From: Candidatus Gastranaerophilales bacterium
GTDB lineage: Bacteria > Cyanobacteriota > Vampirovibrionia > Gastranaerophilales > Gastranaerophilaceae
Direction of reading: 5' to 3'
NCBI GenBank assembly: GCA_944324945.1
Contig: CALUYE010000001.1
Span: 62,001-126,000 of the forward strand
DNA length: 64,000 bases
The notes beneath the pieces were generated by a model, which saw only the letters and a program-made list of their open reading frames with translations, searched no databases and was not told where the DNA came from. The position numbers and the translations under genes were made by a program. Of this stretch, positions 52,970 through 62,715 are shown one piece after another. Positions within the stretch are counted from its first letter, which is position 1; the number at the start of each line of letters is the position of its first letter.

Positions 52970-55713
52970 AGAGAAGTTTCATCATATATCGGGTTTTGTT
53001 TGATTAAATCAAGCGCCTGCGCCACTTTTGTTTTTAAATCAGAGTAGTATGCAGTGTTTGGATATTTATTCGGATTTTCAAGAGCAAAATCACAAATTGC
53101 ATCCGTTCTGTTTAATAAAGAAACGCTCTGCGAGATTATTTTATAAACATTTCCTTCAATTGCCTTTCTGTTGTAATCGTCTAATGCTTCGTTTGTTTTT
53201 TTGTTTTTGTTCTTTTTATTTTGATTTGTTTTTTGAAGTTCCGTCAATAATTTAAAGTTTTGTATTGAATCCCTTCCGCTTTCATTTAATAAAGCCCAGA
53301 TATATGTTATATATCCGCCAAAAACATCCGACTTAATTATTCTGTCTTTTGAAATACGGGATTCATTTTCCCTTCTTAAAACGCCTGCTTCATACTTTTG
53401 TGTTTTTTCTTTGATTTCTTTAAATCTTTTGTAGTATTGAACTGTTTTATCTCGATAAGGAATCAAAAAATTTAATTTATCGGCTATAATTTTATTTATA
53501 TTTTCATCAATTTCTCCTGTCTCATAGGAAGCAATATAACCCATAATTTGACATAAGTCAAACACGTCAACATTTTTTAATTGTTCATCGTAAATAAGCC
53601 CCGCAAGCAAAAGAGGGTTGGAACTTTGAGATTTTATTAACATTTCGCCTTTGGGAGTAATTTGAATTTTACCTGTTTTTCTGTCGGTTTTAATATATTC
53701 CAATTTTTCAAGAACATTTTTATATTTCATAAAATTCCCTAAAAGGTTATTTTTATCCTTTTCTTTTCTGTTTGATAAAAATATTTTTAAAGAATCGTCA
53801 ATTAAATCTTCTAATCCCTCGTCGCTGTCATTTTCACTGTAATATTGAGCCAAAGAAGTCCACTCGGGAGAAAAAGCGCTTTTGATATTATTTGAACCGG
53901 ATTCCAAAAGTTCGAATGCCAATTTTTTAGCGCTTATATTTATTTTTTCTTCAATTTCTCTTTTATCATCAATCTTTGTTAATACTTTTAATTCTTTAGG
54001 AGTATTTGAAAGATTATACAATACAACATGCCCGATATTATCAATACCGCGCCTGCCCGCTCTGCCTGCCATTTGATGAAAATCGCTGGCGTTTAAAGGC
54101 GTATATTCGATTTCATCGGTTAGAGGGTTATACTTTTGATAAATAACATCAGAAATAACAACCGTTCTTGCGGGCATATTTATTCCCGCAGACAGGGTTG
54201 ATGTTGCGCTTACAACTTTTAAAAGTTTTCTTGAAAACAATTCTTCAATTAATTTTCTATACTGCGGTAATTTTCCCGCATGGTGATTGGCATAACCTGA
54301 TAAAATCGCTTCTTTATCAAAATCATCCCCTAAATATATTCCTTTTTGTTCGTATTCATCAAGAATTTTTCGAATTTCTTCTTTTTCTTTTTTTGTTGTT
54401 AAATCAACCCCGCTCTCTTTTAGAGAAGCAATAACATTTTTTGTTTGATTTCTTGACAATTTAAATATCAAAGCAGGAAGCATATCTTCTCTTTTTAAAT
54501 CTTTAACTAAAGAAGCAAAATCATCCCTATGATAAGAACAATCAGGTTCAGAGATTTCTCTTGTTGACCTGTCAAGCAACAATTGGGTCATTTCTTCCGC
54601 TTTTTCTTCTTTAATTTCAGGATATATCTTTGATATTAACTTTTTAAAATCTTTTTCATCCAAGGATAAATTTGATACACTTGAAAAATCTTCAAGCATT
54701 TTTTGCGCAAGCAATCCGTATTCATCATCATCAATTACAACGCTGCCTTCTATATTATTTTGAGCTTTATATATTATCTCAAGCGCTCTTTTTTGTTTAT
54801 CCGAAAGATTATAAGGATTTAATTTTGATAAATTAACCTTATAATTTTCAATATCAATGAATTTTCCTGTTTTATCGCTTGAATCGGGATTTTGATTATT
54901 TAATTTATGAATATGCCATTTTAAGGGAACAAACCTTTCATCAGGGCTTATTTCAACTTTTTCGACCCCTCTTATATAATTAATTTTTTGAATCCAGGAA
55001 GCAACATCTCTGCTGTTTCCGACAGTAGCCGAAAGAGCCAGAATTTGAACATCTTTTTTGGAAGAATTAATAATTGAATTTTCCCAGACGTTACCCCTGT
55101 CAAAAGAACCAATATAATGAACTTCATCAAATATAACCGTTTCAATTGAATCTTTTTTAAGATGGGGAACCTGATTGTTGTATATTTCAGCGGTCATAAT
55201 TTGAATCGGGGCATTGGTGTTAATTTTTATATCGCCCGTTAACAAACCTACGTTTTCATCTCCGTATATTTTCCTGAATTCTCTCAACTTATCGTTAGCA
55301 AGGGCTTTTAGAGGAGTTGTATAGATTGTCTTTTTACCTTCAAGTAAATTTTTTGTCATAATATAATGCGCAACCGCGGTTTTGCCCGTTCCCGTGGGTG
55401 CACAGTATACGACGCTATCCCCTTTATATAATTTTTTAGCACATTCAAGCTGACTTTTATCGGGCATAAGTTGATATTCTTGACCGTTTGCAAGAGTAAT
55501 AACGGGAAGTTGAAAATAATTGTCCTCAATTGTTTTATCAAAATTTGCTTCTTTTAGAGGATTTAGATAATGGGTAAAACTTATATTTGTGTTTTTATCG
55601 TAAATTGAATTTATTTTATAAGGATTTTGCGCATTATTGCTATTTTTTACAATTTTTTTTGAAAATTTAGCGTTTCTGTTTTGCAAATTAATCGAATTTA
55701 TAGGCTCAATCAT
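52966..55713 (-). CDS. Ski2/Mtr4-like DEVH-box helicase with N-terminal ISFT leader
   Basis: 915 residues. Residues 1-48 are a leader like those of the HNH-like and the 898-aa proteins, ending NISFTH. Helicase core: Walker A CAPTGTGKTAVAHYI (105-112), Ia TTPLKALANDKLREF, DEVH box 196-199 in IFDEVHYIG, motif III LALSATVGNSRDV, motif IV-VI in the second domain: VVSATSTLSAGINMPARTVV, and DFHQMAGRAGRRGIDN. Residues 640-915 are helical, as in the Ski2/Hel308 group. Such enzymes unwind RNA (exosome partners) or DNA forks 3'-to-5'. Ribosome site GGAG before the ATG. The downstream nuclease-like gene is coupled to it. Confidence 0.85.
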   Translation of the reverse strand: MIEPINSINLQNRNAKFSKKIVKNSNNAQNPYKINSIYDKNTNISFTHYLNPLKEANFDKTIEDNYFQLPVITLANGQEYQLMPDKSQLECAKKLYKGDSVVYCAPTGTGKTAVAHYIMTKNLLEGKKTIYTTPLKALANDKLREFRKIYGDENVGLLTGDIKINTNAPIQIMTAEIYNNQVPHLKKDSIETVIFDEVHYIGSFDRGNVWENSIINSSKKDVQILALSATVGNSRDVASWIQKINYIRGVEKVEISPDERFVPLKWHIHKLNNQNPDSSDKTGKFIDIENYKVNLSKLNPYNLSDKQKRALEIIYKAQNNIEGSVVIDDDEYGLLAQKMLEDFSSVSNLSLDEKDFKKLISKIYPEIKEEKAEEMTQLLLDRSTREISEPDCSYHRDDFASLVKDLKREDMLPALIFKLSRNQTKNVIASLKESGVDLTTKKEKEEIRKILDEYEQKGIYLGDDFDKEAILSGYANHHAGKLPQYRKLIEELFSRKLLKVVSATSTLSAGINMPARTVVISDVIYQKYNPLTDEIEYTPLNASDFHQMAGRAGRRGIDNIGHVVLYNLSNTPKELKVLTKIDDKREIEEKINISAKKLAFELLESGSNNIKSAFSPEWTSLAQYYSENDSDEGLEDLIDDSLKIFLSNRKEKDKNNLLGNFMKYKNVLEKLEYIKTDRKTGKIQITPKGEMLIKSQSSNPLLLAGLIYDEQLKNVDVFDLCQIMGYIASYETGEIDENINKIIADKLNFLIPYRDKTVQYYKRFKEIKEKTQKYEAGVLRRENESRISKDRIIKSDVFGGYITYIWALLNESGRDSIQNFKLLTELQKTNQNKKNKNKKTNEALDDYNRKAIEGNVYKIISQSVSLLNRTDAICDFALENPNKYPNTAYYSDLKTKVAQALDLIKQNPIYDETSL

Positions 55714-55792
55714 AACTTCTCCGGTGTATTTATAAATTTAAAACACGTAAATAAATTCTTTTGCTAATTAATTTTTATTATATAATTTTTTT

Positions 55793-57067
55793 ATGATTAC
55801 GAGATATTCAAGAAAAGAAGCAGCAGATATCTGGGAACTTGATAATAAATTTTCCTATTATCTTGAAGTTGAACTTGCGGTTATTAAAGCACAGGTTGAA
55901 CTGGGCAATTTTAAACCCGAAGTTTATGAAAACATTAAAAAAAGCGCAAAATTTGACGTTAAAAGAATTGATGAAATAGAAAAAATAACACGCCATGACG
56001 TTATTGCTTTTTTGGAAAATGTTAATGAAAATGTCGGACGTGAATTTTCTCCTTATATCCACAAGGGCCTTACTAGCTCCGATGTTATAGATACTGCTTT
56101 TGCGCTTCAGATTAAAGATGTTTCAAAAATAATCAATGATGATCTTGATAAATTAATTGCGGCAGTTAAAAACCTTGCTTTTAAACACAAAAATACCGTT
56201 TGCTTAGGCAGAAGCCACGGTATGGGAGCGGAAGTCATAACATTTGGTTTTAAATTGTTAAATCTTCTTGATGCGCTTCAAAGAGCCAAAAAAAGGTTTA
56301 ATTATGCGCTTGATGATATTTTAACGGGGCAAATTTCAGGCCCTTGCGGAACATATTCAAATATTGATCCGAAGGTCGAAGAAAAAACCTGCGAGATTTT
56401 GGGCTTAAAACCAGCAAAAATCTCAACGCAAATTATTGCCCGCGACAGGCATGCCTGCTATATTCAAGCAATTGCATTAATAGGAGCGGTTATTGAAAAT
56501 TTCAGCGTTGAAATAAGACATCTTCAAAGATTCGAAGTAGCGGAAGTCGAAGAAGGATTCTCAAAAGGACAAAAAGGCTCATCTGCCATGCCGCACAAGA
56601 AAAATCCGATTTCAAGCGAAAATTTATCGGGTCTATCAAGAATTTTAAGAAGCAACACAATTGCTGCTATGGAAAATATCGTTCTTTGGCATGAAAGAGA
56701 TATTTCTCATTCATCGGTTGAAAGAATAATCTTCCCCGATTCCACAATATTAATCGATTATATGTTGAATAGATTTTTAAATGTTATTGAGAATCTTCAA
56801 ATAAAAGAAAAAAATATGATAAATAACGCCCATAAATATGGCGGAATAATTTATTCTCAAAGCTGCCTTCTAAAATTATTGGAGCACAACCTAACAAGAG
56901 AAGAAAGCTACGAAATTGTCCAAAAAGCAGCACTTGATGCTTTTAACAATAACGGAAACTTTAGAAAAAACATGGAAAAATATCTTAACGAAGAAGAACT
57001 GAAAGAATGTTTCAATCAGGAAAAATACCTTAGAAACATTGATGTTATATTTAAAAGGTTTGAATAA
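55793..57067 (+). CDS. purB: Adenylosuccinate lyase
   Basis: 424 residues, short PurB form. Signature loop KGSSAMPHKKNPISSENLSG with the catalytic Ser, GLTSSDVIDTA, and GRSHGMGAEVITFGF with the catalytic His region. It works twice in purine synthesis (SAICAR to AICAR and adenylosuccinate to AMP), releasing fumarate. The start at 55793 has no strong ribosome site in an A/T-rich 79-base divergent spacer with the helicase. Confidence 0.96.
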   Translation: MITRYSRKEAADIWELDNKFSYYLEVELAVIKAQVELGNFKPEVYENIKKSAKFDVKRIDEIEKITRHDVIAFLENVNENVGREFSPYIHKGLTSSDVIDTAFALQIKDVSKIINDDLDKLIAAVKNLAFKHKNTVCLGRSHGMGAEVITFGFKLLNLLDALQRAKKRFNYALDDILTGQISGPCGTYSNIDPKVEEKTCEILGLKPAKISTQIIARDRHACYIQAIALIGAVIENFSVEIRHLQRFEVAEVEEGFSKGQKGSSAMPHKKNPISSENLSGLSRILRSNTIAAMENIVLWHERDISHSSVERIIFPDSTILIDYMLNRFLNVIENLQIKEKNMINNAHKYGGIIYSQSCLLKLLEHNLTREESYEIVQKAALDAFNNNGNFRKNMEKYLNEEELKECFNQEKYLRNIDVIFKRFE

Positions 57068-57135
57068 ACAGGTGTTTAAATTTTTATTTTTTTAATATAT
57101 AATATCTGATGCTAAAGTAGTGTGATAGGTGGATA

Positions 57136-57528
57136 ATGTATCAGGAATTATTACAAAAAGCTAAAGAAATAAGTAAAAACGCCTACTGTCCTTATTCGAA
57201 ATTTCAGGTAGGCGCCTGCATCCTTTATGAAAGCGGAAAAAAATACGAAGGATGCAATGTTGAAAATGCAAGCTACGGGCTTTCTTTGTGTGCCGAGCGA
57301 AATGCGATGTCAAGCGCTGTTGCTAATGGAGAAAAAACTAAAATTAAAGCGATTGCGATATATTCTCCAAACCAGAAAAAATGTTTGCCCTGCGGCGCAT
57401 GCAGACAGTGGATAGCAGAATTTGCAATAAACGATAAGGAAACTAAAATTATTCTTGAAGACGATAATTCTACTCCGCTTGTTTTGAATCTTGAAGATAT
57501 ATTTCCCTACGGTTTTAAATTTGAATAA
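57136..57528 (+). CDS. cdd: Cytidine deaminase
   Basis: 130 residues, the short tetrameric form. CPYSKFQVGACIL, NVENASYGLSLCAERNAMSS with Cys and Glu, and LPCGACRQWIAEF with the two zinc Cys. Hydrolyses cytidine and deoxycytidine to uridine and deoxyuridine. Ribosome site TAGGTGG. It follows purB by 68 bases on the same strand and shares a terminator with the next, convergent gene. Confidence 0.96.
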   Translation: MYQELLQKAKEISKNAYCPYSKFQVGACILYESGKKYEGCNVENASYGLSLCAERNAMSSAVANGEKTKIKAIAIYSPNQKKCLPCGACRQWIAEFAINDKETKIILEDDNSTPLVLNLEDIFPYGFKFE

Positions 57529-57545
57529 AGAAGTTTAAATAATAA

Positions 57546-57575
57546 AACAGACGAATAGGCTGTTATTCGTCTGTT
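57546..57575. terminator. Bidirectional terminator between cdd and the Cys-rich small gene
   Basis: AACAGACGAATA (57546-57557), six-base loop, TATTCGTCTGTT (57564-57575); the stop codon of the small gene lies in the stem. Flanked by AAATAATAA on the left and TAAAACTTGTTTT on the right. Confidence 0.75.
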
Positions 57576-57787
57576 AAAACTTGTTTTAATTCAATGTCGG
57601 GTTTTCCCAATACTCTGACCAGTTCTAATACTGATGCTTTCATCTGGCATTTTTGGCTTGAGTTGTTAAAAAAGTCGGTATAAAAGCAACCTTCGCAATT
57701 GCACCCTCTTTTATAACATTCGATTGCAGTCTGTGTCCATCTTCTAACTGCAGTAACTCTGCCAAAATCTCTACTTTTTAACACTTT
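57563..57787 (-). CDS. Small Cys-rich, putative metal-binding protein
   Basis: 74 residues if translation begins at GTG 57785-57787, which has GAGGAGAG about ten bases upstream; an in-frame TTG at 57802 overlaps that ribosome site and is less likely. The core is IECYKRGCNCEGCFYTDF followed by SQKCQMKASVLELVRVLGKP: Cys spacing C-x4-C-x-C-x2-C and later a fifth Cys, suitable for zinc or an iron-sulfur cluster. I recall the pattern from small bacterial proteins of unknown role, sometimes fused to helix-turn-helix domains. The basic start (SRDFGRVTAVRRWTQTAIE) could touch nucleic acid. It has its own promoter at 57861-57888. Confidence 0.65.
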   Translation of the reverse strand, partial: KVLKSRDFGRVTAVRRWTQTAIECYKRGCNCEGCFYTDFFNNSSQKCQMKASVLELVRVLGKPDIELKQVLTDE

Positions 57788-57860
57788 ATGAACTCTCCTC
57801 AACTCTAAAATTATAGGGCAAAAAAGTCTCTTTTCCTTACTGCCCCTTAGCTTTAATATA

Positions 57861-57888
57861 ATTATATCTTTTCAGTCTCAATTATCAA
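57861..57888 (-). promoter_or_regulatory. Promoter of the Cys-rich small gene
   Basis: Minus strand TTGATA (57888-57883), 16-base spacer, TATAAT (57866-57861): close to consensus, giving a leader of about 70 bases. Confidence 0.6.
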
Positions 57889-57965
57889 GCAATTTTTGGG
57901 CAATTATTACGACTTTTTACAATCATGGTAACTCCCTATAGGCTTGTATTTCAAGGATTACACCT

Positions 57966-57997
57966 CTCAAAAACCATGATATATCATGGTTTTTGAG
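57966..57997. promoter_or_regulatory. Perfect 32-base palindrome of unknown role
   Basis: Half-site CTCAAAAACCATGATA followed by its exact complement. No T-run follows, so it is not an ordinary terminator. The same 400-base intergenic stretch (57788-58200) has further CATGG/CCATG words (near 57925, 58007, 58015 and 58026). It could be an operator for the flanking small gene or hsp20, or a cruciform. Apart from this and the promoter at 57861 I see nothing else in the spacer. Confidence 0.5.
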
Positions 57998-58200
57998 ACT
58001 TCTTACATGGCTAATCCATGATTGATGCATGATTTGGCGATTATTAAAAAAAATTAAGCTGTAAATAAATGTAAATAATACAACAATTTTTTATTTTAAG
58101 GCATGCCTCATAAAAAAATAATCAAAAAAATGTACAAAAAGAGAATGTTATTTTATCTTACTTATTGCAAAATAAAATGTCATTTTAAAAAGGAGAAATT

Positions 58201-58665
58201 ATGAGATTCAGTATTATTAAAAGAGAACCTTCTTATTTTTTTGAAAATATCCATGAAGATTTAAACAGATTTTTAAAAGATACATTCGGAGATATTGAAT
58301 ACAGCGATAAAAATCTGTCAAAAATGTATCAACTATTCAGACCCGCAGTTGAAATTAAAGAAAAAAAGGACTGCTATGATGTTAAAATAGAACTTCCAAA
58401 CGTTAAAAAAGAAGATATTGATGTTGAATTATATGAAAATTATATTGTAATAAACGCTCAATCAAAATGTGAAGAAGTTAAAGAAGATGAAAACATCAAA
58501 ACTTCTGAATTCAGATACGGCAAATTTACAAGAACAATACCTTTTGAAAATCAAATTAACACGGATAGTGCAAAAAGCGAATTTAAAAACGGGGTTTTAC
58601 ATATTCATTTAGCAAAAATGCACGAAGATAAAAAAGACGAAGTTAAAAAATTGACCATAGAATAA
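58201..58665 (+). CDS. Second Hsp20-type small heat-shock protein
   Basis: 154 residues, paralogous to 17499-17954. Alpha-crystallin domain with YDVKIELPNVKKEDIDVELY, SEFRYGKFTRTIPF and KSEFKNGVLHIHLAKM; C-terminal KKLTIE holds the I/L-x-I anchor. Ribosome site AAAAAGGAG. The N-terminal arm differs enough to suggest separate regulation or partners. The spacer before it (58000-58200) shows no consensus heat-shock element; the palindrome at 57966 is about 200 bases upstream. Confidence 0.92.
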   Translation: MRFSIIKREPSYFFENIHEDLNRFLKDTFGDIEYSDKNLSKMYQLFRPAVEIKEKKDCYDVKIELPNVKKEDIDVELYENYIVINAQSKCEEVKEDENIKTSEFRYGKFTRTIPFENQINTDSAKSEFKNGVLHIHLAKMHEDKKDEVKKLTIE

Positions 58666-58666
58666 T

Positions 58667-59494
58667 TTAAGGGGTGAAATTCCCCTTTATTTTAAGGTTT
58701 TGACTGCCCTGCCTATAACCTTCAAGGTCAAGGGAAATATACTCAAAACCGATTTTTTTAAATTCTTCCATAATTTTTTTTCTTGTTTTATTTTCAATTA
58801 ATTTTTCAAATTCGTCCTCTAAAATTTCAATCCTTGCATCTTTTTCCTTTAATCTCACTCTAAACTGGTAAAATCCGAGATTATAGAGTATTTGCTCCGC
58901 TTCTTCAATCATTTTTAATTTTTCTTTTGTAATTTCATCGCCATAAGAAATTCTTGTTGCAAGACAGGCAAAAGAAGGCTTATTAAAAGTTTTTAGGTTT
59001 CTTTCTTTTGATAAAATTCTTATTTCTTCTTTGTTTAATTTTGCTTCTTTTAAAGGACTTAAAATTCCAAGCTCTAAAAGCGCTTTAATCCCGGGGCGAT
59101 AGTCTTTCATATCGTCAGTATTTGAACCTTCAAGAATATTTTTAATATCATATTCAAACGCTTTTGATTTAATTTTTTTAAACATTTCTTTTTTACATAA
59201 ATAACACCTGTTAATCGGATTATTTTTATATCCTTCAATTTCAAATTCATTGAATCTGATTATTTCATAATTTATATTCTTTTTTTTGCAAAAATCAATT
59301 GCCCCTTTTGATTCTCTATCAGGAAAAGAATTTGATAAAACAATTATTGCAAGTACATTATTTTTTAAAACTTCAAAACAAACATCAAGCAAAAAAGTCG
59401 AATCAACACCAAAAGAAAAAGCGACAGCCGCTTTCTTTGTTTTTCTTAAATAATTTTTTAAATTTTCATATTTTATATTAAGTTCATCATCCAT
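58667..59494 (-). CDS. larE: ATP-dependent sacrificial sulfur transferase LarE
   Basis: 275 residues from ATG 59492-59494; another ATG six codons upstream (59512) lies in the dnaK terminator and is less likely. PP-loop AVAFSFGVDSTFLLD, normally SGGVDS, so one conserved Gly is replaced by Phe. NPINRCYLCKKEMF and GSNTDDMKDYRPG match the family. KPSFACLATRISYG has the Cys that donates sulfur. LarE makes the thiocarboxyl groups of the nickel-pincer cofactor of lactate racemase. larB and larC are not in the window. No ribosome site is visible before the chosen start. Confidence 0.85.
   Translation of the reverse strand: MDDELNIKYENLKNYLRKTKKAAVAFSFGVDSTFLLDVCFEVLKNNVLAIIVLSNSFPDRESKGAIDFCKKKNINYEIIRFNEFEIEGYKNNPINRCYLCKKEMFKKIKSKAFEYDIKNILEGSNTDDMKDYRPGIKALLELGILSPLKEAKLNKEEIRILSKERNLKTFNKPSFACLATRISYGDEITKEKLKMIEEAEQILYNLGFYQFRVRLKEKDARIEILEDEFEKLIENKTRKKIMEEFKKIGFEYISLDLEGYRQGSQNLKIKGNFTP
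58669..58690. terminator. Short terminator between hsp20 and larE
   Basis: AAGGGG (58669-58674), loop TGAAATT, CCCCTT (58682-58687), then TATTTT. It covers the last codons of larE and lies just after the hsp20 stop, so it serves mainly the rightward gene. Confidence 0.55.
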
Positions 59495-59511
59495 AAAAAT
59501 ATAATAAAACA

Positions 59512-59542
59512 AAAAGTCCGCAATGAAAAACTGCGGACTTTT
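59512..59542 (-). terminator. Intrinsic terminator of dnaK
   Basis: AAAAGTCCGCA (59512-59522) pairs with TGCGGACTTTT (59532-59542). Leftward the stem is followed by TTTTTGTTTTATT, 22 bases past the dnaK stop and only 18 bases before the larE start. Confidence 0.85.
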
Positions 59543-59563
59543 CGGACTTACTTATGAAAAAAA

Positions 59564-61429
<1,866 letters not shown>

Positions 61430-61557
61430 TTAAATATTTTCTCTTATATATCTAAGTTATCACCGTTTTTTAAAATCATTAAAAAAATAAACAATTTCTT
61501 AATTTTTTAACAATGAACATATTTTCATTTAATTTATACTTTATTTTTTACTGTTCA

Positions 61558-61716
61558 TTATTCTTCCATGTGTTTTATGGCATACTCAAGTGCTTGCTTT
61601 ACTAAGTTGTTTAATGAAACTTCTTTATTTTGTGCAATTGTATATAATTTTTCTATCAGTTCCGCTTTTAATCTGAATGTTTTATTTATATAGTAGGATT
61701 CTTCTATTTTAAACAT
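61558..61716 (-). CDS. Small ribbon-helix-helix regulator
   Basis: 52 residues, below the size limit of many gene finders. YYINKTFRLKAELIEKLYTI gives the beta strand (alternating K-T-F-R-L) and first helix of the CopG/Arc fold, and NKEVSLNNLVKQALEYAIKH the second helix with the conserved S-x-N-x-L-(V/I). Binds DNA as a dimer. No toxin gene partner adjoins: downstream is dnaK, upstream aroE. Three ATATCA words and a 9-bp inverted repeat stand in front of it (61749-61815), compatible with self-repression. The ribosome site (AAAGAGAA) is weak. Start ATG 61714-61716. Confidence 0.7.
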   Translation of the reverse strand: MFKIEESYYINKTFRLKAELIEKLYTIAQNKEVSLNNLVKQALEYAIKHMEE

Positions 61717-61748
61717 ACGATGCTATATTCTCTTTGATTTAATACATC

Positions 61749-61775
61749 ATATCATCATGTTATATCAACATATCA
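61749..61775 (-). promoter_or_regulatory. ATATCA repeats upstream of the ribbon-helix-helix gene
   Basis: ATATCA (TGATAT on the minus strand) at 61749-61754, 61762-61767 and 61770-61775, overlapping a possible promoter TTGTGA (61786-61781), 17-base spacer, TAACAT. RHH proteins often bind short tandem words like this next to their own gene. Confidence 0.4.
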
Positions 61776-61790
61776 TTAATCACAACTGCA

Positions 61791-61815
61791 TATAATATGA
61801 CAAATTCATATTATA
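61791..61815. promoter_or_regulatory. Inverted repeat between aroE and the ribbon-helix-helix gene
   Basis: TATAATATG (61791-61799), seven-base spacer, CATATTATA (61807-61815). No T-run follows on either strand, so an operator is more likely than a terminator. Confidence 0.35.
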
Positions 61816-61857
61816 ATAAGATAAAATCAAAATTTTTATAAATGTCCGTTTTAATTG

Positions 61858-62715
61858 TTAATTTTGATAAAGTAAAAATTCTTCAAGGGCTGATATTTTT
61901 AAGGTGTTGAAGTCGGGCATTTGGCCGCACCAGATGTTCATAGCATAACATGCCTGCCATACAAGCATATCAAGCCCGCAGATGAACTTTTTGTTGTATC
62001 TTATAGCTTTTGAAATAAGTGCGGTTCTTAAAGGATTATAAACAATATCATAAATAATTGCATTATTTGGAAGTGATTCAACCTGTTTATCATCAAGAGG
62101 AGAGTTCTCTTCATCAAAATTTTTCATTCCAAGAGGAGTTGTATTAACAACTATATCAACATCTTCAAGGCTTTCCATCAGGCTTGTTTGAATTGAATTT
62201 ATTTCAATTTTATCAAACTTATTTCTTAAAATGTCAACCGTTTCTTTTGAATTAATAACATTTCTTGTATAAAAATCAATCTTTTTAATCCCGAGCTTAT
62301 ATAATCCAGCGCAAACCGCTCTTGAAGCTCCGCCTGTTCCGATAATTGCCGCGTGTTTATTTTTTAAATCGTATTGTTTTAATGGTTCCATAAAACCGTC
62401 TACATCGGTATTATAGCCTGATAACGACATATCGTCTTCAATTTTTACGGTGTTTACGGCACCTACCATGTTAATATTTTCGTCAAATTTAGCCAAAAAC
62501 AATGATACAGGAACTTTATGAGGAATGGTAACATTAAAACCATAGTATTTATTCGCTCTTAAATATTTAATTCTTGAAATTAAATCTTCGCTTTCGGTCG
62601 GCAAAAGTTCATAGCTTCCTTCAAGCCCCAATTGTTTAAAAGCGGCATTATATAAAACAGGGCTTAAAGAATGCCCTAAAGGATAGCCTATGAGTGCTAA
62701 TTTGTAGTTTGTCAT
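61858..62715 (-). CDS. aroE: Shikimate dehydrogenase
   Basis: 285 residues. Substrate site GYPLGHSLSPVLYNAAF, catalytic Lys in NVTIPHKVPV, NTDVDGFM, NADP loop IGTGGASRAVCAGL, NTTPLGM. Reduces 3-dehydroshikimate to shikimate in the aromatic amino-acid pathway. Its ATG overlaps the topA stop by one base (TAATG), so the two are co-transcribed, an order seen in some bacteria but without a functional link. Confidence 0.96.
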   Translation of the reverse strand: MTNYKLALIGYPLGHSLSPVLYNAAFKQLGLEGSYELLPTESEDLISRIKYLRANKYYGFNVTIPHKVPVSLFLAKFDENINMVGAVNTVKIEDDMSLSGYNTDVDGFMEPLKQYDLKNKHAAIIGTGGASRAVCAGLYKLGIKKIDFYTRNVINSKETVDILRNKFDKIEINSIQTSLMESLEDVDIVVNTTPLGMKNFDEENSPLDDKQVESLPNNAIIYDIVYNPLRTALISKAIRYNKKFICGLDMLVWQACYAMNIWCGQMPDFNTLKISALEEFLLYQN

